A DNA stretch of 64,000 bases from assembly GCA_028023455.1 (NCBI GenBank), contig JAQFVV010012418.1, forward strand, positions 4,707,244 to 4,771,243. Reading direction: 5' to 3'. The translations under genes were made by a program, and so were the position numbers. The notes under the pieces were generated by a model. That model saw nothing but the letters and a program-made list of their open reading frames with translations. It did no database searches and was not told the DNA's origin. Below, piece after piece: positions 10,642-20,611 of the stretch. This DNA comes from Epiperipatus broadwayi. Taxonomy: Eukaryota; Onychophora; Udeonychophora; Euonychophora; Peripatidae. Each line of letters begins with the position of its first letter. Position 1 is the first letter of the stretch.

Positions 10642-10679
10642 CCTCAGACCAGTTTCTGCTACTGGCATCCTCAGTGAGG
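10642..10679 (-). ncRNA. Hammerhead ribozyme (type I, minimal), intact core
   Basis: Read on the minus strand from 10679 down, the parts are CCTCA (stem I), CTGAGGA (the CUGANGA box, 10674-10668), TGC-CAGTA-GCA (stem II hairpin, 10667-10657), GAAA (10656-10653), CTGGTC (10652-10647, minimal stem III plus GUC site) and TGAGG (10646-10642). The last part pairs perfectly with CCTCA over five bases. Every invariant core position is present. Cleavage is predicted between 10647 and 10646. With stem III this short, the active form is probably the tandem dimer. It would process monomers of about 378 nt from a longer transcript. Confidence 0.9.
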
Positions 10680-11019
10680 TGCTAGGATATTCAATCATTA
10701 GATTAAAAATACCAGGACAAGTCCAGCACTTTATCTAATGTGTAACTATTAAGAAGAAAATCTGAAATTTTCAGACATCCATATGTCTTCCAATCCAGCT
10801 ATCTAATTTAAATAGCCATATGGGACTGAACTAAGTTCAGATACATTATACATTAATAGCTTTAGCAATATTAAACCACCAAAGATATCATAGCAAAAAT
10901 AAAATTACAAAAAAATCAAGTCAGATGTACATGACCTAATTTAATAAACTTGTATTTACAAATGTTATATATAGAACTCGCAAAACAAGCTCTTAATAAG
11001 CTTTGTAGAATATCTCCAA

Positions 11020-11057
11020 CCTCAGACTGGTTTCTGCTACTGGCATCCTTAGAGGGG
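11020..11057 (-). ncRNA. Degenerate hammerhead ribozyme (monomer B)
   Basis: It lies 378 bp from the intact copy. Stem II (TGC-CAGTA-GCA), GAAA, the GUC site and TGAGG are kept. The CUGANGA box has become CTAAGGA, and the stem I 5' strand is altered to a C-rich sequence. Catalysis is expected to be lost. Confidence 0.75.
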
Positions 11058-11405
11058 TGGTAGGATATTCAATCATTAGATTAAAAATACCAGGACAAGT
11101 CCAGCACTTTATCTAATGCATAACTATTAAGTAGAAAATCTGAAACTTTCAGACATACATATGTCTTCCAATCCAGGTGTCTAACTTAAATAACCATATG
11201 GGACTGGACTAAGTTTAGATACACCATATGTTATTATTTTAGCAATATAAAATCACCAAAGCCATATGCCTATTTAAGATAGATAGCTGGATTGGAAGAC
11301 ATAAGGATGTCTGAAAGTTTCAGATTTTCTACTTAATAGTTATACATTAGATAAAGTGCTGGACTTGTCCTGGTATTTTTAATCTAATGATTGAATATCT
11401 TAGCA

Positions 11406-11443
11406 CCTCACTGAGAATGCCAGTAGCAAAAACCGGTCTAAGG
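11406..11443 (+). ncRNA. Degenerate hammerhead ribozyme (inverted monomer C)
   Basis: It is the plus-strand counterpart of the intact copy: CCTCA, CTGAGAA (box mutated from CTGAGGA), an intact TGC-CAGTA-GCA stem II, AAAA in place of GAAA, CCGGTC and TAAGG. Two core changes should abolish activity. The stem II loop is identical in all three monomers. Confidence 0.7.
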
Positions 11444-11559
11444 TTGGGGATATTCTACAAAGCTTCTTAAGAGCTTGTTTTGCGAGCTCTATTTATAATT
11501 ATTTGTAAATACAAGCTTATTAAATTAAGTCATGTGACATCTGACTTGGATTTTTTTGT

Positions 11560-11863
11560 AAAAAATGAAGTTGTGGAAGAATAAATATAAACAAAGTGAT
11601 TATTTAGAAAGTGGATTATTGGTTTTTATGCTGGGTTTGGGAAAAGATAAGGGGGATTTAAATATAAAGGCGATGGAGTTGACAAAGATTATGTAGTGGA
11701 AATGGGATGGAACAGGATAGAGAAGAATATGGGAAAACTTAGGGCAGGAAATGGAAGTTAAAGTAGCTAACAGGTTTCTCTGGGCATAACTGCTGACAGA
11801 TTCCTGACTCCATATAAGGAGAAGTCACAGTGCATATATCAGCGAAGAATATGATGACAAAAT
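11560..11863 (+). pseudogene. LINE A copy 1, piece 4 (C-terminus and 3' UTR)
   Basis: It resumes with aaaaaatgaagtt and is collinear with 32618-32882 of LINE A copy 2. It encodes YLESGLLVFMLGLG and a following tail (KAMELTKIM), then a G+C-richer 3' UTR with tttctctgggcataa (about 11776-11790), which recurs at 32821. The 3' end is near 11863. Confidence 0.7.
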
Positions 11864-14800
11864 TTTGAAAATAAAACAGATTTTAAATTGGGATAAGAAG
11901 CAAAAGAGAAACCTATCAGTACTTAGAGAATGATTATAAATAGGAAATAATAGGAGAAAGAAGTAGATAGATTTTTCAGAAATATGTTTTCAGAAGAAAT
12001 GAGCGTTTAATTTGGCTAATGAGTTTTTGGCATATGATTACCTATGAATTTAAATTCCTAATTTAGCCTGAAGAAGCTATTTTAAAAACATCAGATCATC
12101 AATTGGCTAGAGAAGGTTCACCTTGTTAATCCAGATTAACCTAGGACCATTGCCCACTAGATAAGAATAACTAGATATATTTTTTCCAACTATTGACCAA
12201 CTATATGGGTTATCTATAGATTATCTATTTGAAAGAAAAATCTTAAGCATGTTTGTGACCTGAAAAAATTTCAAAGTTCAATTGACTTGGATTTAAAACC
12301 CTAGTTGTGGGCATGGAAAAAGGAAGGTGCTAACCACAACAAAATTTCCATAACTTCTCATAATAGTGAAACTTGAATTAAAATTAAAAATATGTAATTA
12401 CATTTGTGTCATTTGTTAGTGCTGACATTTATAACAGTAAAGAATTTTAAATAAGGATTCCACTTTGGATGATGATCAAAGAAGAATTTTTTTATTTTTA
12501 AATGATTTTCACCGAAGTTCTTTATAAAGTACAAACTATTGTTTAGAGAACTATTCTACAGATCTAAATTTAAATCCCTCTTATATTTGATTAAATTTTC
12601 ACCATTTTAGCTTTGAGCTTTAGCTCCCTAAAACAAACTCTAAACATGGCACTGCACTTATTAACAACACTAACTCATTAACTATTCTAATAAATACTAC
12701 TGGGTGTGAAAATATGAGTTAAACAATAATAGGTTATGTTTAAATTTAATAACTCTAAAAATATATAACAATAGCAAATATATCAACAACAACAACAACA
12801 ACAATGATCAAAATTACAAAAAAAAAAAACTAATTGTGAAATCAGTACATTGCTTTTATAAATATGATAAAAATTTTATATTATAATTTTTAAAAAAATA
12901 TTATTTTTAGAATTGTGTATGATTTATTCTTCTGATTCATGAATTTTTAACAATACATAAAAAACAACAAAAAAACTAAACTTTAGAGCTTAACCTTAAG
13001 AGAAAATGAAATAATTCTCTTCTTCACCTTACTTTTAATACTTAATAATAACAAGTTGTTTTTGTCTATGCTGAACTTAATGTAATTAGAAGGGATTTGA
13101 ATTTGTCTCTTTTGTGTATTTGAATGAACATATTAAGGTCCTATATGTGAGGAGTCAGAGTGATTTACAGTCAACATGGGTATGACAATAATATTGGCAT
13201 CAACAAGGATTTTGAGCATTCCATCGTCAGATTTTCCAAAAATGAATGGCTAAAGAATTGGAGAGTGGTGAAGATTAAAGCCTGTTCATTAAAGTTTGAA
13301 GATTTGCTATCTTAATATAAACTGAGCACTAATTATATATATGTATGGGAAATTTATGATCTGGGCCAACTAATGAGTGCTGGTTTAGCACAAAATATAT
13401 ATATTGGAAATCATTTATCTTTTTGACATGTATGTGATCACATGTATCAATTGTATGGGGTGGAGAGGATAGCTATAAAGAGCTTGAAAGTCTGAGTTCA
13501 AATTCTTTCTAATTAATTTTATTAATCTTTGTAAATATCTCTTAATCTTAAAAATAAAATAAAAACTTACTTACCAAGATTAATAATAATAAAAAAACTA
13601 TTATTATTCTTTTTAAAGCCTTTTATATAACCATTTTATAATCTTATCAACATTAGTTATTGTATGCACATATATGTAGATCAGAATCCCAATATACATA
13701 AACAATTAAAATATTAAAAATGTAAAACTAAACTAACTAAAAACATTGTTATTCAATAAAAGTTGTTTTCAATATAAATTTATTATTTATTTATTTTTGA
13801 AGATCATTAAAAAAAAAAAAACTTCTTTAAAAAACTATTTCATAATGAATGTAAAATATAATCAATATAAATTTATATAAATAAATTTAAATTAACATTT
13901 ATCAAATTAGAACATTAACAAAACAAAAACTAAACTCAATGTAAATAAATTATGTTTAAGAAACTTTATTGTAATACCAATAAATCTTGGGCAAAGACTA
14001 CATACACATAAAAGAAAACATAGTCAAGTGATTAACAATTCAATTTTTTTTTAACATATTAAGAAATATCAAGATAATTTAAAATATATTAATTTTAATT
14101 GGTACTATTTTCCAAGTAAATAATGTAACTTTTTGCAAATTTAACTCTATTAATAGTTAACAAATCAACATTTATTTGAATACATTAAAAAAATCATTTT
14201 TCATAAAAAATATATTTCCATTATAGTTTAGGATTGAATTTGCATCTATAAATTAGAATTTTACAGCATTGATAAATGTGTACTACTTTGAGCGATGAAT
14301 ATCTAAGCAGTGACCATATTATTGCAATGCCCCTTAGTATCAAAGTTGATTATGTTATAAATGAAAAATAAATCCATCTTTGTCTGCTGTACAAGTTCTT
14401 GTATGGATAGTTGATTAAAAAAATTACATCTACATTGGTAAATATCAAATTAGCCAAGATGTTATTGCAGTTTCATTTGAATCTATTTAAATTTACAACA
14501 AATTAATTTCTATTCACTTAATATAATGTTAGAATTTTACAGCACTGATAAAAAATGTAACATTTGGGGTTAATTACAGTAATGTAGTGTTCCCTCACAT
14601 ATCAATCATATTATAAACAAAAAAATGAATCCACTTTAATTTGTTATCCAAGATCTTATATAGATAATTTTTAGAACAATATAAAATGAACTAAGATGTT
14701 ATTGCAGTTTTATTCAAATGTGAATGAAGCTGCAATAACATCTCAACTAATTTGATATTCATAATTATCACTGTTTTAATCATGACTTTGGATAGCAGAT

Positions 14801-16176
14801 AAAAATAGATGTATTTTTTTTATCTGTAATGTGATTTATTTTGAAACTAGGTGGAGAGTTGCAATAATATAACCAGAATTTGGAGGTTTATCATTTCAAT
14901 GGTTACATATTCATAAATGATGTAAGTTTCTAACTTATATATTTGATATCTGGAAATTTGTTTATAAATTATGAATATGAATAGAAATTAACTGTAGCTT
15001 GTAAATTTAAATTTAAACCAATTCAAAGGAAGTGCAATAAAATATTAGATACTAGGTAGAATTATATTAATAAAGCTAACATTAATGTATAGTGATTTTT
15101 GTCGTTATTACTAATCTTTTATTATTAGTGCATGCATATAAAGTTAGTGGTTCACCTTACTGATAACAGATTTTATATAAGAAAAATAAATACAAATCCT
15201 TTTTCCATGTAAGCTTAATTATTTCTAATATTACTGAGCATGTAAAAAAAAAAAACAAGTATGTAGTACTTTATTTTTTATTATTTTTGCTAATTCTTTT
15301 TATTTAGGGCTGTGTACATATGTAAGTGCATGCACACATACATATATTAGAAAAAAAATCTGCAAGGTTTAGAAACAAAACACAGCTCTTTATTTCTTTT
15401 ATATGTGTATTTATATATGCAAGTATATAATTAAAATAACATTTAGATAAATATCATATTTCTAGATAGCATGAGTTTTGGAATACTTTATTATGATTAT
15501 GAAATTTTATAAATATTCATTTAAAATATATTCCAAATTAAAATTCTTTGATTTAATTTATATGAGATTGATATGAAACTAGAATGTGTACAGTTCAAAG
15601 TCACATTATAACTGTTATATATTAAGGATACAAAAGTATTACAATGATAAAAAGATAAACACACCTGCTTACCCCTGAAATATATTTCTTTATTTATAGT
15701 GACAGACAAATAAAAAATTAAAAATAAATATATGATTTAAAGCGTTATTAATACATATCTATTCGTCTAATAATTAACTTACAATTCATGTCAAGAGCGG
15801 GTGGCATTTGATGTATAAAAAAAAAAGTTACAATTCTTTTAGATATAATCCCAATTGCTAATTCATAAAAAATAATAACAATGAAATAGAAAATGTATTA
15901 AAACTTCAAAATGAGATACTCATAACTTTTCAAAACAAATTATTATATAAATGTCATTTAATTATATTTAAAAATAAACACATTTATTGCATGAAAGATG
16001 AGAGATTTAGCACATTTTCTTCATTTAAAATACTGTATGTTGTTTATAAGTTTTTTATTATAAGCAATAGACACAATGTCATTTACTTAACATAAAAATA
16101 TTATGTAATCACTATACATGTACACACACACACACTCACATATACAATAAATTAAAAGTAATATTTACTGAGGCCA
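11864..16176. other. A+T-rich DNA with scattered degenerate short repeats
   Basis: No gene is visible. At 12220-12350 (minus) is a SINE-like unit whose core tccatgcccacaa matches 58590-58602 on the plus strand. Near 13470-13512 is an RNA polymerase III B-box-like gagttcaaattc. At 12785-12803 is an (aac)n microsatellite, and at 16123-16137 a short (ca)n. Confidence 0.4.
14257..14745. repeat. Diverged tandem duplication with a terminal hairpin
   Basis: The block ttagaattttacagcattga (about 14254) through gatgttattgcagtttcatt (about 14459-14478) is repeated in diverged form from about 14530 (ttagaattttacagcactga) to gatgttattgcagttttatt. The second copy is followed immediately by an inverted copy of its own end (gctgcaataacatc, 14731-14744), giving a hairpin. 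It is probably an old non-autonomous element. Confidence 0.5.
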
Positions 16177-16302
16177 TAACCTCCAGAATATGCGTGTAAA
16201 ATGCGATAGTAGAGACCTCTACAGGTGTTTAACCACAAGCTTACGCTATGGAAGAAAAGAGGTCCCTACTATCACATTTTACATGCATATTCTCCAGGTT
16301 AA
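16177..16302. repeat. Short inverted-repeat element (about 45-bp arms)
   Basis: The left arm (16177-16221, taacctccagaatatgcg onward) pairs with the right arm (16258-16302, ending atattctccaggtta) with only a few mismatches, around a 36-bp loop. It looks like a miniature inverted-repeat element. There is no coding capacity. Confidence 0.65.
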
Positions 16303-16795
16303 TCATTGTGTGTTTAATAAATTTATAATTACAATAAATTAAAAGAAAAGTTGAGTGAAAAGAACTGGGGAGGGGGTATTAGATATAAAAAAAATGTATA
16401 AAATCAGAAAAAAAAACTAAAAAAAAATATTAGAAAAACCTAATCCATAATACTACAAAAATATATCTGGATCTATGATGAAATAAATGTAGTGCAAGAA
16501 GCAAAACAAATTATAATCACTTGGTATAAAAATATACAAAAAATTGGTAGAATTCAAAATGGAGAAATGAACATGAAATAAAACAAAAAATATCTTACAA
16601 AATTAAAATATTAAAATTCTACTAAATTTTACATTTGAATTAGTTCAAATGAATGTACACTTTTTTTTTTATTTGTACTTAACTTATTTCTCATATATTT
16701 CTATGTAATTCAAATTTATAGTTCTGTAATAATATTGTACACGTTTTTAATAAAAATAAATATTAACAATATATATATTTTTTCCATATGTCAAA

Positions 16796-16867
16796 TGCAT
16801 TGACCGGGAAGTGAACTGGGTCTAGCTGCTTAGAAGGCAGCTAAGCTAACCACTAGGCCATCAATGC
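16796..16867 (-). repeat. tRNA-like SINE head or tRNA pseudogene (anticodon loop TCT)
   Basis: On the minus strand the 72-nt unit starts GCATTGATGGCCTAGTGG and ends TTCCCGGTCAATGCA. It has a perfect 7-bp acceptor stem (GCATTGA/TCAATGC), an A-box-like TGGCCTAGTGGTTA, an anticodon stem GCTGC/GCAGC with loop CTTCTAA (TCT, Arg), and a B-box-like AGTTCACTTCC. The T-arm is poor. Related units at 23046-23124 and 40723-40801 show this is a dispersed repeat family, not a single-copy tRNA gene. tRNA-derived SINEs are common in molluscs, including cephalopods. Confidence 0.6.
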
Positions 16868-19807
16868 TTGACTATTTTTTTAGGAACTTTTTCCCATATC
16901 TGACTAATTATTGATCACTATAAAAAATGTTTATACATTGTTATGAAATGCAGTTAGACAATGTTAATATCAAACTATTTCCAATGATGATGGAACATCA
17001 TTGACTGATCACAATTCTTTCCAGAAAACAACTGTTTAAATCATCAAACTTGTTATAAACGATCTTATAAAATTAATATATATTTTTTTAATTTTAGACT
17101 ACTAGAATATAAAAAAAATAAGTAGCATTAAAAATTATTACTAATGTAATTTACTTTATATCTTTCAATAAAATTAAAGATCCCTATTTATTTAAAAAAA
17201 AATTCTTTTATGTGGGTTGAAATAAAATAAATTTCTATCAAGTAAACTAAAATGTGGTGAAACAAAATATTTTTAATTGCAACTATTAATTAAAAATTTA
17301 TAAATATTTAATTTTATTCAACATATTTAAGTTTCACATTTTCAGGTTAAAACATATTTATTATACAATCTAGCCTTCATAAATGTATCATCTGTCTCAA
17401 CAATACATCTCTTTTTTGAATTAATAAAACATATTTAAAAAACAAACTTTATTTGTATTAAAATAACTATTTTTAAAATACTATAAATATTTATCACTTA
17501 TTTAAAATATCTTGATTTTTTTACAAAACAGCAACTATATATTATGCATATTATATGTAGAATTGTATACACAAATTAACAAAAAAAAAAAATGACTTGA
17601 GTGATACTTTAAATATAACAGCTGAAACTATACAATAACTTTATTCAAACATAAAATTATATTTGCACAAATTTTTACACATGCAATAAAACTTGTTTAA
17701 TTTGAATAAAAGAACAAAAAACCAAAATCAAATTAGGCAATAATTCAAATTGTTCAAAAACTTTTTAATCAAAATAAAAAGAAACTGAAACAAATAAACA
17801 AACAAAAAATTTAACCTAAAAACATCTTAATAATAATTTTCATCTGATTTATATATATATATTTAGAGCAAGAATTTGTCTTATCATGCATGAAAATGCT
17901 GTAGGAGGATCATTAATTAAAATTTATAATGTTACTGCAAATATTGATATCCCAGGATTAATGATAATGATCAGATGTTACTGTATGATCTCAGAATCCT
18001 ATTACTTAATTAATTCCACTTGTCTTCCAACAGAGAGCTTATCGCATAAATTTCATAAGTTGTTTTCTTCATCCCCATTAAATAGTGATATTAAAACAAT
18101 TGATTGCATAAACATTCTGACTAAATAACAATCAAATAATATGTTGTTGAAAACTTGTATTATGGTTAAGCAAAGAAAATGAGAGTTGAACTATGACCTA
18201 GGGACTTTAGCTATCAAGTTTGCCATTTTTAACAAATTAAAAATCTGTTTTAATATTTACTCATAGTAAATAAGACCATTAGCTTAATATCTATTTCTTT
18301 AATGATTTAATTTTTCTGATAATAATATTTGTTTCCTAACATTTTTTGTTTTTTATCTTCATTATACATTATCTTTAGAAAGTGTCCTTAGGAAAGCTAT
18401 TCCAAAAACAAATCATTTGACATATTATTCATATAATATTCTTATTTTGTTTTATCACTCATTAGCATCTATAACTTTCAAATGAATTAAAAATATATAT
18501 TGAAGCAATACCATAGAGTTTCGTTTAGATAACTTTTTCAAGTCCCTTTCTAGTTTGTAAAGATTTTTAATTGATTGTATTATGATAAAGATAATGAAAT
18601 TGATTTATGAAAACTGAAATCAAAAATTTTACACGTAAAAGAATTCAAACAAAATGAAAATCAATACAATTAAAAATAGACATAAAAAAAACATTAAAAA
18701 ATAATTATCCATGTCAAAGCAAAACAAACTTATATGCAATTAAATTAATTCGATAAAAGCAGTTTAATCAAATAAAATAAATTTAAGCTTATAAAATTAA
18801 TTTTTTTAAAATTCTATTAAAATTTTTTGGCACATAGTAAAATAGAGTATAACTGTATATATATAATCTTAATCTAAAGAAATAATTTTTTGTTCAATTA
18901 GAAATATTTTTAATTCTTCTAGCATATGAAATATCATTTTAAAAAAGTCAAATTATTATACATTCATTTTACAATCTAAACCAATGAAAACAATCAATTT
19001 CTAATTAAGAAATTAAATAAATTATATTGAATATGTAATGATATTATGATTACAAATTTATAAGCAAACAATTTATTTTCCAAGAGACTCTCTAAATCTC
19101 TTTTTGGAAGAAATTCTACATGTAAGTAAATAGTAGTGTTACTAAAATTAAAATAAATCTGATACTTGATGCTTTATTTAAAAAAATGTGCTGATAGTAA
19201 TAACTTTAAATTAGAATAATGTGCAGCCACAAACATTTCTTTGACTATCTTGAACTTCCAGAACCTTTATCAATTTGGTCTGTTCATGACCTTATTTAAA
19301 CGATCCTGCAAATTACTTACTGAATCTTGAGAAATGTCTCAGTATATTCTATACAGATAAATACTGAATGCTGCTTGAACTTTTTATGAGGTCCAAAGCA
19401 ATAAACAATTTGTTATTATTATAGAACGATTCAAATATTCTAAGCCAAGTTTATATCCAACTGCATTGCATATGGTAATCTTCTTTCTTCTTTCAAAGTT
19501 AAATTGTCTGATAAATGTTGTTTTAAATTCTGGAAAAGACAACTTTGACATTTAATAATATAAATATGTAAATATAATTAAAAAATTTCTAAACCGGAAA
19601 ATATATTTTCAGATACTGTTTTTGATTCTGTGGTTGTTCAAACAGCAAACTAAATTCTCTGAAAATGAACTGAAGAAATTTGAACTCTCACTTAAATCTG
19701 TAAATATCATATGCAAAATTGTTGCAATTTGTACATAAATAAAAAAAATTACAATAATAATGAATAAATAAGCAAATATTTTATCTAGCGCCGTGCTTGC
19801 AATTATA
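16868..19807. other. A+T-rich DNA, no gene recognised
   Basis: About 2.9 kb of poly-A/T-rich sequence. Short open frames occur (for example 17886-18128) but none resembles a known protein or shows codon bias. No long repeat or tRNA-like unit is obvious. Confidence 0.4.
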
Positions 19808-20220
19808 TTTCATTCCAATATCAGCCTTTCAAGCTAATTGAGCACGCGCCTTTTGAGTGTTAAATAAATGAATACTCTCTTCTTCAATCCAAGATATAGT
19901 ATTTATGCAGGAATAAAAAGAATCCCTCTTATTCCTACAACTCAAATTCTTTTATATGAGCAAATCTGAAGAACTGTTACACCGACGTCATTCAGACAAA
20001 AAACATCGTAAATAGTAATTTAAAGTGAGAATCTACTCACGCTCTCTTTAACAGTTCTTCAGATTTGCTCATATAAAAGAATTTGAGTCGTAGGAATAAG
20101 AGGGATTCTTTTTATTCCTGCATAAATACTATATCTTGGATTGAAGAAGAGAGTATTCATTTATTTAACACTCAAAAGGCGCGTGCTCAATTAGCTTGAA
20201 AGACTGATATTGGAATGAAA
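19808..20220. mobile_element. Foldback MITE with 172-bp near-identical arms, TA target duplication
   Basis: The left arm 19808-19979 (starting TTTCATTCCAATATCAG) and the right arm 20049-20220 are inverted copies. I noticed only a couple of differences, for example C/T near 19824 and A/G near 19940. The loop is 69 bp. The element is bracketed by TA dinucleotides (19806-19807 and 20221-20222), the duplication made by mariner/Tc1-type transposases. It has no ORF. It lies about 300 bp downstream of a COASY exon in transcription order, so it would be transcribed within the pre-mRNA and fold into a long hairpin. Confidence 0.75.
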
Positions 20221-20513
20221 TAATAATGAATAAAAGAATTAAAACTTTTGAAAATATTTCTAAAATTATGTGTTAAACATAATTATACAATAAATCAAAG
20301 AATACTGACTATGGTGGAATGATTAAAAAAAATAAAAAAATCCTAAAAATGCTTATAATGATGAATTCACTAAATAATTATTATAAATGTTTTGGAAAAA
20401 TTTGGTTCCATTATCTGACTTTATGAAAACGAAAATTGTCACAGACAAACATTTTTACATTTTATGCATTCTTCATAGTGTAAAGATGTAATATAATAAT
20501 GTATTAAAATTAC

Positions 20514-20611
20514 CTCTTGCTTAGGAATAATAGTCACCCATATTTCATGCATATCATTATCCCAGCCTGCTTCAATAAGAACAGCAGCATCAAGTACAAT
20601 AACAGTTTTAC
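20514..20611 (-). CDS. COASY: COASY exon, dephospho-CoA kinase domain (downstream of the giant intron)
   Basis: This is a 98-nt exon on the minus strand. An acceptor (tttattgtag) precedes 20611 and a donor (gtaatt) follows 20514. It begins in phase 1 and ends in phase 0. With the last base of the exon at 55615 it encodes GKTVIVLDAAVLIEAGW, then DNDMHEIWVTIIPKQE. Animal COASY has closely similar residues (VxDAAVLLEAGW and HEVWTxVIP), corresponding to the VPLLxE region of bacterial dephospho-CoA kinases. The enzyme carries out the last two steps of coenzyme A synthesis, and this domain phosphorylates the 3' hydroxyl of dephospho-CoA. The next expected segment (R-x-ERD motif and C-terminal helices) is not visible between 1 and 20513. 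Confidence 0.93.

Larger units (their letters stand above)
10589..11559 (-). mobile_element. Hammerhead retroposon 2: tandem plus inverted monomers (retrozyme-like)
   Basis: A 971-bp insertion flanked by a perfect 13-bp duplication aaaaaatgaagtt (10576-10588 and 11560-11572). It contains monomer A (10589-10966), monomer B (from 10967, same orientation; atatataga begins both, period 378 bp), and an inverted partial monomer C (about 11266-11559). All share the block from ctcgcaaaacaag through the hammerhead, the ccaggacaagtccagcactt block and cttccaatcca. The terminal part acaaaaaaatc at about 10909 recurs inverted at about 11549-11559. There is no ORF. A tandem dimer with one hammerhead per unit and a long target duplication matches retrozymes. 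Inverted partial copies are also known for Penelope-like elements. Confidence 0.8.

Noticed and set aside
17886-18128. An 80-codon frame considered as a small gene
   Set aside because: Its composition follows the local A+T bias, with no domain and no promoter or splice context. It is expected by chance at this length.
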